Shown here: piece after piece, positions 19,933 through 29,201 of the stretch
Numbering within the stretch: the stretch's first letter is position 1
Layout: every line of letters starts with the position of its first letter
The notes under the pieces: model-generated
What the model saw: the letters and a program-made list of their open reading frames with translations, nothing else
What the model was told of the DNA's origin: nothing
Databases searched by the model: none
Position numbers and translations under genes: made by a program
Origin: Erythrobacter litoralis HTCC2594
GTDB lineage: Bacteria > Pseudomonadota > Alphaproteobacteria > Sphingomonadales > Sphingomonadaceae
Direction: 5' to 3'
Length of the DNA: 64,000 nucleotides
NCBI RefSeq assembly: GCF_000013005.1
Contig: NC_007722.1
Span: 1,617,501-1,681,500, forward strand

Positions 19933-21138
19933 ATGTCGCGTGAGGACACTTACAGTCTGCGCCAAACCGCTTCCGGCTCGACTGGAATGCGGATGGCCGC
20001 TCTCTTGCGAAGCCCGCAATCGCTTGCCGTCCGGACCGAGGTCATGCGCGCGATGGTGGAGCGCGAGGATCGCGTCGCCCCGGCCAACGTCGTTTCGCTG
20101 TGTCTCTTTGGCTTCGCTCTGTTTCTGGTCGCGCAACCTGCTCTGCTCGGTGTGGCGCTGTTGCTGCGGATCGCTTCCCTGGTCTTCGTGCGCGGCTCGA
20201 CCCGCAGGCTCGCCGCTTCGCTGGAAGCGGGGCTCCCTTCGCGATGGGGGCTGACCCGGCTTACGCTGGCGCTGGTGACGGCGGGGGCGACCTGGGCCGG
20301 CCTGATGGTATCGCTCGATCCGGTGGCCGATCCGCCGATGGCGGTGGTCGCGGTCAGCGGGATGACGCTTGTCGCCATCTCGCTGGTGATCGTTACCTAC
20401 GGCCCGATCAGGCGCGGCATGACGGCGCTGGTGGGGGCCTTCTGCGCCACGATTTTCGTAGCCAAGGCCCTCGATCCCGCACCGCTGCCGCTGTGGACCG
20501 CGCCGATCATCGCGCTGATCCTGGTCGGCTCGGTCCTGTTCAGCCGCGGCATGGTGCGCCACTCGATCGACGCGGCGCAGATGACGGTTGAGAACCGCGC
20601 GCTGACCGCTACGCTGCAAGGGGCGCTGCAAGAGGCCGAGCACAATGCGCGGCACGATGCGCTGACCGGGTTGCTCAACCGCCGCGCATTCTTCGGCGAT
20701 TATGCCGATCCCCCCGCAGCGGGCCGCGACCGGTTCCTGCTGATGATCGATCTCGACCATTTCAAACGGATCAATGATAATTTCGGGCACGATACCGGCG
20801 ATATCGTGCTGCGCGCCATGGCAGAGCAAATGCAAGCGGTGGCTGCTGATTTCCCCGAGGACACCGCAGGCTGTGTGCGGCTGGGCGGCGAGGAATTCAT
20901 CCTCGTCATCGACGGCATCGACGAGCGGCATGCCGCTTTGGCGGCGGAAAACCTGCGCCTGCGCGCGCGGCGCATCGTGACAGCGCAGAAGCTCGACCCG
21001 CAGCTGCGCGTCTCGGCCTCGATCGGCCTCGCCCGCCAGCGAGAGCACGAAAGCCTCGACGACGTGCTCCAGCGCTCCGACCTCGCACTCTACCGCGCCA
21101 AGGACCGCGGCCGCGACCAGGTGGCGCTGGCGGCCTGA
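19933..21138 (+). CDS. Membrane-bound diguanylate cyclase (GGDEF)
   Basis: A 401-residue protein. Residues about 50-210 hold five to six hydrophobic segments, forming an unclassified membrane sensor. A short coiled stretch (TVENRALTATLQGALQEAEHNARHD) links to a GGDEF domain with LTGLLNRRAF, LMIDLDHFKRINDNFGHDTGD and the active loop VRLGGEEFIL. The GGEEF form is catalytically competent in known cyclases, so it should make c-di-GMP from GTP. The arginine of the usual RxxD inhibitory site before the loop is absent (FPED), so product inhibition at that site is doubtful. It is a single gene. Confidence 0.88.
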   Translation: MSREDTYSLRQTASGSTGMRMAALLRSPQSLAVRTEVMRAMVEREDRVAPANVVSLCLFGFALFLVAQPALLGVALLLRIASLVFVRGSTRRLAASLEAGLPSRWGLTRLTLALVTAGATWAGLMVSLDPVADPPMAVVAVSGMTLVAISLVIVTYGPIRRGMTALVGAFCATIFVAKALDPAPLPLWTAPIIALILVGSVLFSRGMVRHSIDAAQMTVENRALTATLQGALQEAEHNARHDALTGLLNRRAFFGDYADPPAAGRDRFLLMIDLDHFKRINDNFGHDTGDIVLRAMAEQMQAVAADFPEDTAGCVRLGGEEFILVIDGIDERHAALAAENLRLRARRIVTAQKLDPQLRVSASIGLARQREHESLDDVLQRSDLALYRAKDRGRDQVALAA

Positions 21139-21197
21139 GGTCCGAATGGTCAAAGCAAAAGCAGTCGACGCTCAGGGGTGTCCCGGCGGGACCGTTC

Positions 21198-22223
21198 CTA
21201 CCCCATCGCCACCAAAACCCGCATCACGGACGTCTCGCCGTATTGCCGCACCATCTTGTAAAGGACGAGAAGCGCTTTCGCTTCATCGCTGAGCGGCTGG
21301 TTGGCGATCGTGCTGACGAGGCTGTTCGGATCCTCGACCAGATCGCGCTTGGCAGCGAGTTCGTTGCACATGGCCGGGAGGGTCGAAAGCACCGTTGCCG
21401 GGTCGACCTTGGCCAGTTCGTCGAGCATGGCGTCGGGCAATTGCTTGAACCCGCGCACGGTCTTTCCGAGCGAAGCGACGGCGGCGCGCAAGGTCTTTTC
21501 GCCGACGACATCGAACAGGGCGAGGCCCAGCGTCATCGACTTGGCCTCGTCGCTCATCTGCGATTCCGCCAGTTCCTTGACCTGGTTGCCGATCGCCGTC
21601 TTCTCCGCCTCGCTGACGTTCTGCATCAGGTTGAAACAGATGGCGGGCAGCGCAACGCTGGTCTCGTCGAAGGAAAGGTCGCTCATCAGCTCGGCCACGG
21701 CGGCAGAGCGGGGTGCGGCGCGCTGCCGATCGTAGTTGCGGTCGAGCGCGCTGAGGAAGATTTCGAGCACGATATTGGGTCCGATCGGCACGTCCTTGTC
21801 GCCGATCCGCGCGTTGAAAATGCCTGAGCGGAAGAACGCCATTGCCCCCAATCCGGCAGTAAGGATTTTGGCCCAGGTGCTCTCGATCGGGACGCCAGAG
21901 GCAAGGATAAGATAGTAGGCGAGCCAGGCGGCAAGCCCGTTGATCCCCACATAGAGCAGCCCGGCGATCGACTGGAACGGGCGGAACGGCGCGTCGCGAT
22001 AGCGGGCGATCAATTCGGTGGCGCCGACGAATACGCCGATCAGGCCGGAAAACCAGTAAGGCGACCAGTATTCGCGTCCGTCAGAGGTGCTGAAAATCCA
22101 GAGCAGCGCGAAAGCTACCACAACGACCGCGAGACCGGCCAGGAACCACCGCAGGTCGCGGTCTTCGCTATCGGGCTTGTTCGAAAAACCGTCGTCAGCC
22201 AGAGTATTGTCGTCGTGCGCCAA
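21198..22223 (-). CDS. Membrane protein of unknown function
   Basis: A 341-residue protein. Residues 1-24 are polar. Hydrophobic segments follow at about 25-45, 55-72, 85-108 and 117-132. The soluble C-terminal half (about 165-341) is helical, with a mild internal pattern of SLGKTVRGFKQLPDAM- and TLPAMCNELAAKRDL-type segments. No enzyme motif is recognised. ATG at 22223 gives MAHDDNTLADDGFSN. It is adjacent to the small winged-helix-like gene on the same strand, with 35 bases between. Confidence 0.55.
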   Translation of the reverse strand: MAHDDNTLADDGFSNKPDSEDRDLRWFLAGLAVVVVAFALLWIFSTSDGREYWSPYWFSGLIGVFVGATELIARYRDAPFRPFQSIAGLLYVGINGLAAWLAYYLILASGVPIESTWAKILTAGLGAMAFFRSGIFNARIGDKDVPIGPNIVLEIFLSALDRNYDRQRAAPRSAAVAELMSDLSFDETSVALPAICFNLMQNVSEAEKTAIGNQVKELAESQMSDEAKSMTLGLALFDVVGEKTLRAAVASLGKTVRGFKQLPDAMLDELAKVDPATVLSTLPAMCNELAAKRDLVEDPNSLVSTIANQPLSDEAKALLVLYKMVRQYGETSVMRVLVAMG

Positions 22224-22258
22224 AGTCCCTCCCCGACTCAGCCAGAGCGCAAACTATA

Positions 22259-22519
22259 TCAAAACCTGGCCTTTTTCATATAGCGCAACTTGCGTTCACC
22301 GGCCGGGAGGATCCTGATGATCTTTTCGCCCTCGTCGCTTTCGGCGAAGTCGATGAACCCTTCTTCGCGCAGCTCATCGATGGCCCCCGACAGCTCCGAA
22401 GAGGGCAGATCGACAGACGTTTCCAAGATTTCCGAGGTGCAATCCTTGTCGAGACGCTTGAGGAATTCGAGAATGGACGTGCGGGGATCGGGCCGTTCGG
22501 CTTCGCGCATCGCATCCAT
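22259..22519 (-). CDS. Small winged-helix-like protein
   Basis: An 86-residue charged protein. RTSILEFLKRLDKDCTSEIL, DLPSSELSGAIDELREEGFIDF and KIIRILPAGERKL read like the three helices and wing of a winged-helix DNA-binding fold. ATG at 22519 lacks a strong ribosome binding site. A TTG at 22618 would add a 33-residue N terminus (LNLAASGKYSGASPFLQ...), which may be the true start. Regulatory function is an inference from the fold only. Confidence 0.55.
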   Translation of the reverse strand: MDAMREAERPDPRTSILEFLKRLDKDCTSEILETSVDLPSSELSGAIDELREEGFIDFAESDEGEKIIRILPAGERKLRYMKKARF

Positions 22520-22865
22520 CTTCGTCTTGAATCCATTCGAACTCAGGCCCTTGATGCCTCGCGCCGACTGTAAAAACGGCGATGCGCCCGAATATTTTCC
22601 GCTGGCAGCCAAATTCAATCCTCTCGATCCTGTCCGGCGCGCCTCTATCGGCCGGTCGGCTCGCATATAAGCGCTGCTGCGGCGAAAGTCATCAGGTTGC
22701 CGAGCGCCCGTTCTTCCGCGCCGGCTTCCGCGCCGGGCGCATGACCCGTTGCCGAGGCACGATGAAGTGTGGACCGATCGGGTCCTCAAACCGTTGATTA
22801 ACTGAACCATTCCCTTTCTCGCAGACCGCGATGGGAGACGGGGCCCAGCGAAACAGGAGATTATT

Positions 22866-23660
22866 TTGCCGACAGGCACACACTCGATAGCGAACCAGTC
22901 CACTTCAGTACCCCTTGGCCAGGCACCAGATCCCGCTCGTAAAAATGCGCGCAAGCTGATTGCCCGACTGCGCGACCGGCGCCAGAACCGGCGTGCTCTC
23001 AAGCGCCAGCGCATTATCGAAGGCACGCGAAGCCCCCGTCGCAAGCGCAAGGCTGCCCTAGCGGCTTCTGCAAGTGTCATGACCGTCAGCACTGCCGCGA
23101 TCGACATCGACACCGCCGCCTCGCAATCGGGGTTCGAACAGCACATCGATGCCAGCGAGATCCGGGTCGATGCACGCACGTTGCAGCCCAGCGAAGAATT
23201 GAAGGAAGCGATGATCGAGGAGGAAGGCGTCCGGCTGACTGTATATCGCGATGTCGCGGGCTATCCCACCGTCGGCGTCGGGCACCTCGTCCTGGCTTCG
23301 GACAACCTCGCCGTCGGCGAGCGTATCAGCGAAGACCGCGCCTTGCGTTTCTTCGAACGCGATCTTGCGAAGGCCAAGCGGGTGGTGGTGGACCTCGTCG
23401 GCGACGTCAGGCTTTATCAGCACGAATTCGATGCTCTGGTCGACCTGGCCTTCAACGTCGGCGAAGGAACCTTGTCGCCCGACAAGAGCCCGCGCCTTAA
23501 TGCTGCGATCGCTGCGCGCGACCACGACAAGATGGTCGAGGAACTATCGTACCATCACGCGAAGGGGTCGGTCGCCAACGGCCTTGTGTACCGCTCCGAG
23601 CGGCGAGCCAACATCTTCGTCGATGCCGAATACGCCGATCCGCGGGCAATCGACGCCTGA
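22866..23660 (+). CDS. Phage-type lysozyme (GH24 family) with basic N-terminal region
   Basis: A 264-residue protein. The C-terminal domain from about residue 107 is a T4-type lysozyme: EEGVRLTVYRDVAGYPTVGVGH has the catalytic spacing Glu-x8-Asp-x5-Thr, followed by FDALVDLAFNVGEGTL. It would hydrolyse peptidoglycan. The first 70 residues are rich in Arg/Lys and Ala (RKLIARLRDRRQNRRALKRQR), followed by a hydrophobic stretch (AALAASASVMTVSTAAID) that may act as a signal anchor. The start is TTG at 22866 with CAGGAGA at 22854-22860. No phage genes surround it, so it is probably a chromosomal cell-wall enzyme. Confidence 0.82.
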   Translation: MPTGTHSIANQSTSVPLGQAPDPARKNARKLIARLRDRRQNRRALKRQRIIEGTRSPRRKRKAALAASASVMTVSTAAIDIDTAASQSGFEQHIDASEIRVDARTLQPSEELKEAMIEEEGVRLTVYRDVAGYPTVGVGHLVLASDNLAVGERISEDRALRFFERDLAKAKRVVVDLVGDVRLYQHEFDALVDLAFNVGEGTLSPDKSPRLNAAIAARDHDKMVEELSYHHAKGSVANGLVYRSERRANIFVDAEYADPRAIDA

Positions 23661-23788
23661 TCTCCTCTCGCATACCCGGTTGCATTTGTAATCAATCTCC
23701 GGTTCAAGCTCGACCAGCTAAGCAACATTCAACGGCGGCGTCGCTTTCATGCGCGCCGCCAGGTCGTGTTAGAACGAATGGAGAGATT

Positions 23789-26065
23789 ATGAAGGCCCAG
23801 ATCCTGGCCACCACCGCCGCCGCAGCCCTGCTCGCCGGCTGTCAGACATATAACGAGGGAGCCGCCATGGACCCGATCGCGCAAGCCGAGGCCGATGCGG
23901 CTTACAGCCCGGAAATCCCCGAGGGCAGCGGCTATTTCGCGTCCGACAGCAGCCTGCCCTTCCTCGCCCCGGACTTCACCAAAATTTCGGAAGACGACTA
24001 CATGCCGGCTTTTCAGCAGGGCATGGACATCCAGAAGGCCGAAGTGCAGGCGATTATCGACAACCCTGCCGCGCCGACCTTCGAAAACACCATCGTCGCG
24101 CTGGAAAAATCCGGTCGCATGCTCGGCCGCGTCGCGCGCATTTTCTTCGCACTGACCGGTTCCAACACCACCGACCGGCTCGACGAGATCAACCGCGAAG
24201 TCGGGCCGATGCTGTCCGCACACTCGGACTCGATCACGCTCAACCCGGCGCTCTTCGAGCGCGTCAAGGCGGTCTACGATAACCGCGCGGCCATGGCGAT
24301 GACGGTCGAAGACGCCAAGTTGCTCGAAGAAACCTACAAGCAGATGGTCCACGCGGGCGCATTGCTGACCGAGGCCGAGCGCGAGCGGGTAAAGGCAATC
24401 AATACCGAGCTTTCCACGCTGACCACCGAATTCGGTCAGGCCGTCCGTTCGGCCACCAACGACCAGCCGCTGATCGTCGATACGCGCGCCGAACTTGCGG
24501 GCCTGTCCGACAGCGATATCGAAGCCGCCGCCAAGCTCGCGGCAGAGAAGGGCCATGACGGCAAGTTCGCCATCGCGCTGCAAAACACAACGCAGCAGCC
24601 CTCGATCCCCAGCCTCGAGAACCGCGACGTGCGCGAGCGGCTGTTCAAGCTGAGCCACAACCGTGCCGACGGCACCAATCCCGAGCATGACACGCGCATG
24701 CTGTTGGCAAAGATCGCCACCCTGCGCGCGGAAAAGGCTGCCCTTTTCGGCGAAGAGGACTGGGCGAGCTACACGATGTACGATCGCATGGCGCAAAAAC
24801 CCGCGACGGCATTGAAGTTCATGACCGACATGGTCCCCGCCCTCGCCGCAACACAACGCCGCGAAGCTGCCATGCTCAACGAGCAGATCGCGTCGAAGGG
24901 CGGCAATTTCACCGTCGAACCGTGGGACTGGTATCGTTTCGCCAACCAGATCAAGGCCGAGCGTTACGAGCTGGATGAAGATGCGATGATGGAATATTTC
25001 CAGCTCGACAAGGTGCTGGAAGATGGCGTCTTCTTCATGGCCGAGAAGCTCTACGGCCTCACTTTCGAGCGGCGCACGGACCTGCCGGTCTATCACCCCG
25101 ATGTATGGACCTACACCGTATTCGATGCCGACGGCAGCGAGCTCGGCCTGTTCTATTTTGACCCGTTCCAGCGCCCGTCGAAACGCGGCGGCGCGTGGAT
25201 GAGCAATTTCGTCGACCAAAGCTATCTGTGGGGCACCAAGCCGGTGATCTACAATGTGCTCAACATCCCGAAGGCGCCCGAAGGCGAAGTGCAGCTGGTC
25301 AGCTATGACTGGGTCAACACGACGTTCCACGAATTCGGCCATGCGCTGCACGGCTTCTTCGCGGACCAGAAATATGAAAGCCTTTCCGGCACGGCGACGG
25401 CACGCGATTTCGTCGAGTATCCGAGCCAGGTCCATGAAATGTGGGCGACCTGGCCGTCGGTCCTCCAGAACTATGCCAAGCATTACGAGACCGGCGAGAC
25501 GATCCCGCAGGCGATGATCGACAAGATCGAAGCCGCATCCAAGTTCAACCAGGGCTACGACTTCGGCGAAGTCGTCGAAGCGGCGTTGCTCGACATGAAA
25601 TGGGCCGCGCTATCGCCCGAGGAAGCCGCCGCCATCGACACGCCGGAGAAGGTCTCCGCCTTCGAACGCCGCTCGCTGGAGGAACTGGGGCTCGAGATCG
25701 ACCTGGTGCCGCCGCGCTATCGCAGCACCTATTTCAACCACATCTTCAGCAGCCCAGCCGGCTATTCGGCCGGCTATTACAGCTATCTGTGGACCGAGAT
25801 GCTCGACCGCGACAGCCGCAAGTGGTTCCGCGACAATGGCGGGCTGACGCGCGCCAATGGCGATCACTATCGCAAGACCGTGCTGAGCCGTGGTGGCACA
25901 ATGGACTATTTTCAGATGTTCGAGAACTTCGCCGGTCGCCAGCCCAACGTCCAGCCGATGCTGGAAGCGCGTGGCCTGGTCGCGAGCGCCGATGGCGCGG
26001 TCGACAGCGAAGCCTCCGACGGTGCCCTGCCGCCACGCACCACTGCGAGCACGCCCGGCGAATAA
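23789..26065 (+). CDS. M3-family metallopeptidase (peptidyl-dipeptidase Dcp-like) lipoprotein
   Basis: A 758-residue protein. MKAQILATTAAAALLAGC is a lipoprotein signal with lipobox LAGC (Cys18). The body is an M3 peptidase with the zinc motif HEFGHALH at about 514-521 and the third ligand region in DFVEYPSQVHEMW. The C-terminal YRSTYFNHIFSSPAGYSAGYYSYLW is the family's substrate-binding signature. It probably removes dipeptides from oligopeptides in the periplasm. Length and order match Dcp-like enzymes. AGAGAT stands seven bases before ATG 23789. A long antisense frame here is a shadow of high-GC codon use. Confidence 0.92.
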   Translation: MKAQILATTAAAALLAGCQTYNEGAAMDPIAQAEADAAYSPEIPEGSGYFASDSSLPFLAPDFTKISEDDYMPAFQQGMDIQKAEVQAIIDNPAAPTFENTIVALEKSGRMLGRVARIFFALTGSNTTDRLDEINREVGPMLSAHSDSITLNPALFERVKAVYDNRAAMAMTVEDAKLLEETYKQMVHAGALLTEAERERVKAINTELSTLTTEFGQAVRSATNDQPLIVDTRAELAGLSDSDIEAAAKLAAEKGHDGKFAIALQNTTQQPSIPSLENRDVRERLFKLSHNRADGTNPEHDTRMLLAKIATLRAEKAALFGEEDWASYTMYDRMAQKPATALKFMTDMVPALAATQRREAAMLNEQIASKGGNFTVEPWDWYRFANQIKAERYELDEDAMMEYFQLDKVLEDGVFFMAEKLYGLTFERRTDLPVYHPDVWTYTVFDADGSELGLFYFDPFQRPSKRGGAWMSNFVDQSYLWGTKPVIYNVLNIPKAPEGEVQLVSYDWVNTTFHEFGHALHGFFADQKYESLSGTATARDFVEYPSQVHEMWATWPSVLQNYAKHYETGETIPQAMIDKIEAASKFNQGYDFGEVVEAALLDMKWAALSPEEAAAIDTPEKVSAFERRSLEELGLEIDLVPPRYRSTYFNHIFSSPAGYSAGYYSYLWTEMLDRDSRKWFRDNGGLTRANGDHYRKTVLSRGGTMDYFQMFENFAGRQPNVQPMLEARGLVASADGAVDSEASDGALPPRTTASTPGE

Positions 26066-26077
26066 CGCGTATCGGAC

Positions 26078-26377
26078 CTAGGCGCGGCGTAGCTTGCTGC
26101 GCCACGCCAGCGACTGGCGGTTGAGCGCGGACAGATCCGCCTCATCCGCCAGCGCCGCCTCTCCCAGCGCGATCGCGCGTTGTAATTGCGCGTCACTGGC
26201 GTGCCGGTAGGCCGGCGCGGCAATAGTCTCTCGCCACGGCCCGCCGACCGAATGGTCGAGCAGGATGCGCTGGAAGCAATGGTCGAAGCGCACCGGCCAG
26301 CCGCGCTCGGCGGCAGCCGCGGGCATGCATTCGTGCGTCAGGATAAACCAGCGTTTGACGAGGTCGGACGAGGCCAT
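26078..26377 (-). CDS. Conserved hypothetical protein, 99 residues
   Basis: A small soluble protein with the segment RFDHCFQRILLDHSVGGPW near the middle and a helical C terminus (SDAQLQRAIALGEAALADEADLSALNRQSLAWRSK). I recall similar short proteins in Sphingomonadales, sometimes labelled as acetyltransferase-related, but no acetyl-CoA motif is visible. It converges on the M3 peptidase gene with 12 bases between stops. Confidence 0.6.
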   Translation of the reverse strand: MASSDLVKRWFILTHECMPAAAAERGWPVRFDHCFQRILLDHSVGGPWRETIAAPAYRHASDAQLQRAIALGEAALADEADLSALNRQSLAWRSKLRRA

Positions 26378-26419
26378 GCCGGGTCAACGCCCGACTGTCG
26401 CGTGCGGTTTCCCCTCTGG

Positions 26420-27451
26420 CTACTCGCCGAGTAGCCTGGCCCAGGTATTCCGGCCCACAATGCCGTCGTCGACCAGGCCGTTCTCCTGCTGGAATTTCTT
26501 CACCCTCGCCAGCGTGGCCGGTCCGAAATCGCCATCCTCGATCAGGCCGAGCAGCTTCTGCAGGAATTTGACGTCGTCGCCCTTGTCGTGAAGCCGCAAG
26601 GGTGCGCGCGAACGCTGGGCCAGATCCTGTTTGCCTCTCTTGGTGGTCGGTTTTGCAGCCGTATCGGCCAGCAAGGCCGCCCAGGTCTGTCCGCCGACAA
26701 TCCCGTCCGGATGCAGCTTGGCCTTCTTCTGGAACTTGATCACGGCGCTCTTGGTGCCGGGGCCGAAATCGCCATCCTTGGTCAAGCCGAGCAGCTCCTG
26801 CAGATGCATCACCGATTGGCCCTTGTCGCCCATCCGGATGACGCGCTGCGGATTGTCCGTCCGCGCTCCGCCTTCGCTGAAAGTGGCGAAGGCCCGCGCC
26901 ATTTTGGTGTCGTATTTGTTCTTCCAGTATTCGGGCCCGTTGTACCCGCGCGCAAAGGCCTTCCAGTCGTGACGGCGCAATTCGTCGTCGAGCCTGCTCG
27001 CCTTGATAAAGGCCACGAAGGCATCGAGCTGGTTGCTGGAACTTGCGACCATCGCTTTCACGAAATCCTCGACATCATCGAAACCGACCATCTTGTGGTT
27101 GAAGCCCATGATCTGGAAAGCGCCCCAGCTGGCCGACTGGAGCGCCGCCGGGCGGTCGAGTGCCATCGCTTCTTCGAGCTTGTCGTACTGGATCGAACTC
27201 TTCCCGTGGCCGCCCCATTTCGGCCAGGAAATATGCGAATGCGTAGCGGTGAAGCGCCCGTTCGTCTTGCGATGGAAGATATGCCTTTCGAACAGGATCT
27301 TCGGGCGTCCATTCGACCAGTATCCGCCGCCCAGGCTCTCGACATGGGCCACCGCACGTATGGCCGGGACGCTGCATCGCAGCTCCTTGGCAGCGCGTTC
27401 GAAATCGGCATCGGTCAGTGGCGACGGGTCGCCCTTGAATTCACTCGGCAT
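26420..27451 (-). CDS. N-acetylmuramidase domain protein with two peptidoglycan-binding domains
   Basis: A 343-residue protein. Residues about 15-195 form an N-acetylmuramidase domain (DUF3380 type): AIRAVAHVESLGGGYWSNGRPKILFERHIFH has the probable catalytic Glu, and SASWGAFQIMGFNH is a family signature. Two PG_binding_1 domains follow (about 205-265 and 280-343), each with GDKGQSV..LQELLGL or GDDVKFLQKLLGL and an GIVGxxTW motif. There is no signal peptide, as in phage endolysins. It would cut peptidoglycan. No other phage gene is adjacent. Confidence 0.87.
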   Translation of the reverse strand: MPSEFKGDPSPLTDADFERAAKELRCSVPAIRAVAHVESLGGGYWSNGRPKILFERHIFHRKTNGRFTATHSHISWPKWGGHGKSSIQYDKLEEAMALDRPAALQSASWGAFQIMGFNHKMVGFDDVEDFVKAMVASSSNQLDAFVAFIKASRLDDELRRHDWKAFARGYNGPEYWKNKYDTKMARAFATFSEGGARTDNPQRVIRMGDKGQSVMHLQELLGLTKDGDFGPGTKSAVIKFQKKAKLHPDGIVGGQTWAALLADTAAKPTTKRGKQDLAQRSRAPLRLHDKGDDVKFLQKLLGLIEDGDFGPATLARVKKFQQENGLVDDGIVGRNTWARLLGE

Positions 27452-27501
27452 CGCGTATTCCTCCCCAAATCAGAGATGTCTGTGCGATCGAAAACCCGAG
27501 T

Positions 27502-28251
27502 CTATTCTGTTCTTGCTTCTGTAGGATAGCAGGAAAACGCCATCTGGCCGAGAGGGCCGATCCATTCGCCATTAACCGAGAAAACCGCGGCGATCGTGTC
27601 GGGCGACAAAGCCTCGGCAGGCGGCGCGTCGGCGACCATGCGTCCCCGGTCGAGCACCAGCACGCGGTCGGCATGGTTGCGCGCCATCGCCAGGTCATGC
27701 AGCACAAGCACTACGCCGGTGCCGCTTTCAGCAGCAAGGCGGAGGTGGCTGATCAGCGTAAACTGGTGCGCGAGGTCGAGCGCGGCGAGCGGCTCGTCGG
27801 CGAGGATCCAGCGCGGCTCCCCTGCCAGGACCCGCGCGAGCAATGCGCGCGCCTTCTCGCCGCCCGACAGCGTGCTGACGGGGCGGTCGGCGAAAGCTAC
27901 GAGATCGAGCGCAGCCAATGCCCGGTCGACGGCGTCCTCGCCGCGGTCACGGTGCGGCAGGCGGCCCAGCCTCACGAGATTGCGCACCGCAACGTCCCAT
28001 GCGATCTCGCCATCCTGCGGCAGGTAGCCGATCGCCCTGGCACGCTCGCGCGGATGGAGGGAGGAAAGGGGTTCGCCGTCGAGCATCACGTTGCCGCTCG
28101 CGTCGTCCTGCAGGCCCGCAAGCGCGGTCAGCAGCGTCGTCTTTCCCGCACCGTTGGGACCGCAGATTGCGGTCACCGTGCCCGGCTCGAGCGTGAGCGA
28201 GACATCGACCAGCCGCGTTCCGACGGCGAGGTTCTGCGCGGATAGGTTCAT
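27502..28251 (-). CDS. btuD: Vitamin B12 ABC transporter ATP-binding protein
   Basis: A 249-residue ABC ATPase. Walker A GPNGAGKTT (31-39), signature LSGGEKARALLARVL, Walker B WILADEPLAAL and the switch histidine in VLVLHDLAMA are intact. YLPQDGEIAWDVAVRNLV is a Q-loop typical of FepC/BtuD-type importers. It powers BtuC at the inner membrane. ATG at 28251 overlaps the btuC stop by 4 nt (ATGA), and GAAGGGG precedes it. It is the last gene of the riboswitch-led operon. Heme or siderophore substrates are unlikely given the riboswitch. Confidence 0.9.
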   Translation of the reverse strand: MNLSAQNLAVGTRLVDVSLTLEPGTVTAICGPNGAGKTTLLTALAGLQDDASGNVMLDGEPLSSLHPRERARAIGYLPQDGEIAWDVAVRNLVRLGRLPHRDRGEDAVDRALAALDLVAFADRPVSTLSGGEKARALLARVLAGEPRWILADEPLAALDLAHQFTLISHLRLAAESGTGVVLVLHDLAMARNHADRVLVLDRGRMVADAPPAEALSPDTIAAVFSVNGEWIGPLGQMAFSCYPTEARTE

Positions 28252-29201
28252 GCGAGGCCCCTTCTCATCCGCAGAAGCAGCCACAGGAAGAACGGCGCGC
28301 CAATAAGGCTGAGCGCGATTCCGAGGCGCAGTTCGGTGACGAGGGGAAGGATGCGCACCACACTGTCCGCCACCAGCACCAGCACCGCGCCCGCGAGCGC
28401 GCTCGGCAGCAGCAATTGCGACGGCGTGCGATCGGTCAGCGTGCGCACGAGATGCGGCACGATCAAACCGACGAAACCGATGATGCCGGCTACCGCAACG
28501 CCGCTGCCGACGGTGAGACCGATGCCGAGGATAAGCCAGAACAACAGCCGGCCCGGCTCGATCCCTAGCGAGCGCGCAGCAGCATCGCCCAGCGTGAGCG
28601 CATCGAGTGCCCTGGCCGTCCGCCACAGACACGCGATCCCGAGCAGAGTAAGCGGCGCGGCAAGGTAGACATCCTGCCAGCTGCGATCGGTCAATGCGCC
28701 CATCAACCAGGTCACGATCTGGCTCATGGCAAAGGCGTTGGGCGCAAGGCTGATGGCGAGGCTGGTCAGGGCGCCGGCAAGGCTGGCAATCATGAGTCCC
28801 GCCAGAGTGAACAGCGCGATCCCTCCCGTGCGCCCGGCGATCAGGGCCAGCAGCGCCATCGCGCCGCCTGCACCGACCAGCGCAAAAAGCGGCAGGAGGT
28901 AAGGCGAGGCAGCGTAGCCGAACCAGAAGCTCGTCACCGCGCCCAGCGCCGCGCCTGGCGCGATACCGAACAGTCCGGGATCGGCGAGCGGGTTGCGCAA
29001 ATAGCCCTGCATCGCCGCCCCCGCCGCGCCCAGCCCCGCGCCGATCGTCACCGCCAGCACCGCGCGGGGCAGGCGCAATTCGGCGAGGATGACGGCGGCG
29101 TTGGGCGTGCTCGCCGGGTCGAGCCACACGCGCCCCGCCAGCAGCGAGAGCGGGAATGCAATGACGAGGAGAGCGAGAAAGAGACGTGTGGCGCGGTTCA
29201 C
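28248..29201 (-). CDS. btuC: Vitamin B12 ABC transporter permease
   Basis: A 317-residue FecCD-family permease with about ten membrane helices. RLPRAVLAVTIGAGLGAAGAAMQGYLRNPLADPGLFG is the family's entry signature, split here at its natural break (LRNPLADPG), and GFVGLIVPHLVR is the cytoplasmic coupling-loop signature. The start is GTG at 29201, overlapping the btuF stop as GTGA, with GGAG nine bases upstream. It carries cobalamin from BtuF across the inner membrane. Confidence 0.92.
   Translation of the reverse strand: MNRATRLFLALLVIAFPLSLLAGRVWLDPASTPNAAVILAELRLPRAVLAVTIGAGLGAAGAAMQGYLRNPLADPGLFGIAPGAALGAVTSFWFGYAASPYLLPLFALVGAGGAMALLALIAGRTGGIALFTLAGLMIASLAGALTSLAISLAPNAFAMSQIVTWLMGALTDRSWQDVYLAAPLTLLGIACLWRTARALDALTLGDAAARSLGIEPGRLLFWLILGIGLTVGSGVAVAGIIGFVGLIVPHLVRTLTDRTPSQLLLPSALAGAVLVLVADSVVRILPLVTELRLGIALSLIGAPFFLWLLLRMRRGLA

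Noticed and set aside
23747..25483. Long open frame (578 codons) antisense to the M3 peptidase
   Set aside because: It is a shadow of GC-rich third-position codon use; the plus-strand frame has the complete peptidase motifs and the antisense product has no recognisable domain.
22866..27451. Prophage remnant, because of the lysozyme and endolysin-like muramidase
   Set aside because: No capsid, tail, terminase large subunit, integrase or attachment repeats; the genes between are ordinary chromosomal genes.
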